Source of the DNA: Stictocephala bisonia
Lineage: Eukaryota > Arthropoda > Insecta > Hemiptera > Membracidae
Assembly (NCBI GenBank): GCA_035578905.1
Contig: JAQJVL010000151.1
Location: 311,001-375,000, forward strand
Direction: 5' to 3'
DNA: 64,000 nucleotides
The notes under the pieces were generated by a model. The model worked only from the letters and a program-made list of their open reading frames with translations, was not told the DNA's origin and made no database searches. The position numbers and the translations under genes are program-made. Shown piece after piece: positions 62,808-64,000 of the stretch (position 1 is the first letter of the stretch; every line of letters begins with the position of its first letter).

Positions 62808-63046
62808 GTATTTTATTTTGATAGTGAAATGAAATGAAATGAAATATATTTATATATAAATAGTATATGTAAAATATAAGATATAGTTGAACTATTTGAT
62901 ATAAAATTTAAATTAAGGAATTAATTAGTTTGTATTTTATTTTGATAGTGAAACGAAATATATATACTCAGTATATGTAAAATATAAGATATAGTTGGAA
63001 TATTTGATATAAAATGTTGATATATTGAGGCATTAATTAGTTTGTA
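62808..63046. repeat. Tandem duplication, about 120-bp unit x2
   Basis: Both copies (62808-62931 and 62932-63046) start GTATTTTATTTTGATAGTGA, contain AGTATATGTAAAATATAAGA and TTTGATATAAAAT, and end TTAATTAGTTTGTA. The first has an expanded GAAAT run. They differ by small indels. Confidence 0.85.
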
Positions 63047-63676
63047 TAGTCGGTAGATATCCAGTATAAAGTGTAGCAACGTACGTAGTCAGTTTTGGTT
63101 TAGTTGTACGTTAGTGTGTGTTATGGAACATGTAACTGTATGATTGTTTTATTGGTAGAAAAACTTTGTTTTTAATTGTTCTTAACAATATTTGAGAGAA
63201 TTCTAAGGGAGCACTAATGTGTGATTGTTGACTGACAACACAACTATAATTTTACTAGGCGTTGCCCTTTCGGCCTGTCAACACTGGAGGATGATCAAAG
63301 GTGTTGAATACTTGTGTACTATAGATAAGAAATAGTACGTACATTTTAGTTTTATACACGTTTACTTTCCTTATAAATATTATTTTTATAATATCACAGT
63401 AAATGTATGCATTATTTTTTCAGCCTAGTCTGTCGTGTTTTCCTTTCTACGTTACGAATTACATCACTTTTCATTTCGTCTGCCATTTTATTTTATTACA
63501 AGAATAATAAATAACCTTTATAAAAGATAATATACAACAAACACCAACTTATATTCTACAATAAACGTCGAAAATACATAATAAACATGTCAAAAAACAC
63601 GGATAATCTCACATTATTTACATTTGCCTTTACTCTACTCAATAAGAAAAATAAATTATAAACACTGAACTGTACA
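63047..63676. other. Sequence without recognised gene
   Basis: Nothing was recognised. Confidence 0.5.
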
Positions 63677-63704
63677 CTTCTATATTTATAAAAGAGGATG
63701 TTTG

Positions 63705-63770
<66 letters not shown>

Positions 63771-64000
63771 TGAAGTTTATGCACTGCTAAACCATCCAAA
63801 CGATCGCCATGAAACTTTAGGATGTTGTCCTGTATACTCCCGAGATGGTTTCTGTGAAGTTTGATGCAGATCCGTCCACAGGGTCCCGCCCCACGGGCTC
63901 CTAAAGATCCCATGTTATTCAAATGGAGAATCTGAATTGTTTACAAAAAACATATGACTGTGTATGGTAGTTTCACATGCCATAAGCAGATTGAAGTTCT
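63677..64000 (+). mobile_element. Possible Helitron 5' end, cut by the window edge
   Basis: The stretch TTCTATATTTATAAAAGAGG followed by ATGTTTGTATG resembles the 5' ends of insect Helitrons (TC, then TATA-rich, then ...GAATGTTTGT). After a (TA)n tract (63708-63763) comes a GC-richer segment (CCATCCAAACGATCGCCATG ... CCTGTATACTCCCGAGATGG ... GGGTCCCGCC) of the kind seen just inside such ends. There is no RepHel gene within the window. The assignment is by resemblance only. Confidence 0.4.
63708..63763. repeat. (TA)n microsatellite
   Basis: About 28 TA dinucleotides. Confidence 0.95.

Overview
This is a eukaryotic, AT-rich, gene-poor window made mostly of transposable elements and their relics. 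Metazoan element families (RTE-like non-LTR, Penelope-like, PIF/Harbinger, piggyBac, Tc1/mariner), introns, CA/TA microsatellites and short (CCTAA)n tracts, the insect TTAGG telomere motif, point to an arthropod. An insect that keeps TTAGG is most likely; a hemipteran is only a guess. I found no host gene I can defend.

Layout. 1-5.6 kb: unassigned AT-rich DNA with a ~1 kb foldback (1934-2926) and two small tandem repeats. 5.65-9.08 kb: a complete RTE-like non-LTR retrotransposon with an intact 1041-codon ORF, a (TAA)n tail and a target-site duplication. 9.1-9.44 kb: a hairpin element with hammerhead-like motifs in both arms. 11.66-13.15 kb: a TIR-bounded element holding a decayed DUF7869-like gene. 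13.46-18.39 kb: a PIF/Harbinger element with TIRs and a TTA duplication, carrying a broken HARBI1-like transposase and an oppositely oriented MADF gene whose exons interlock; a foldback MITE is nested in it. 18.86-20.25 kb: an intact 460-aa Tc1/mariner-superfamily transposase with DD82E spacing. 20.44-20.76 kb: an orphan MADF exon. 21.15-22.89 kb: a 27-bp minisatellite open in several frames. 26.03-26.35 kb: a TIR element. 27.56-27.96 kb: a large CA/CGCA microsatellite. 28.53 kb: a second type of hammerhead-like motif. 29.80-32.51 kb: about 40 copies of a 68-bp satellite. 33.6-34.8 kb: a Penelope-like GIY-YIG relic, its hammerhead-like 3' end and a TA-flanked MITE. 36.7, 46.8 and 48.6 kb: foldback elements. 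50.48-50.82 kb: a near-perfect hairpin of the same family as the 9.1 kb one. 52.26-53.69 kb: a 5'-truncated non-LTR copy between 15-bp duplications. 56.4-58.2 kb: a piggyBac transposase broken by two frameshifts. 58.85 kb: a tRNA-like promoter segment. 63.68 kb to the edge: a possible Helitron 5' end.

How the parts relate. The most interesting connection is between the Penelope-like relic at 33.6-34.3 kb and the hairpins at 9.1 and 50.5 kb. The relic's 3' flank and the hairpin arms share one sequence, which contains a hammerhead-ribozyme-like core (CTGAnGA, stem, GAAA, palindromic ATCGAT, then a 4-bp closing stem). The hairpins look like non-autonomous derivatives of that retroelement, with the motif on both strands. 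Only the RTE-like ORF and the DD82E transposase are open from end to end; every other coding element is broken.
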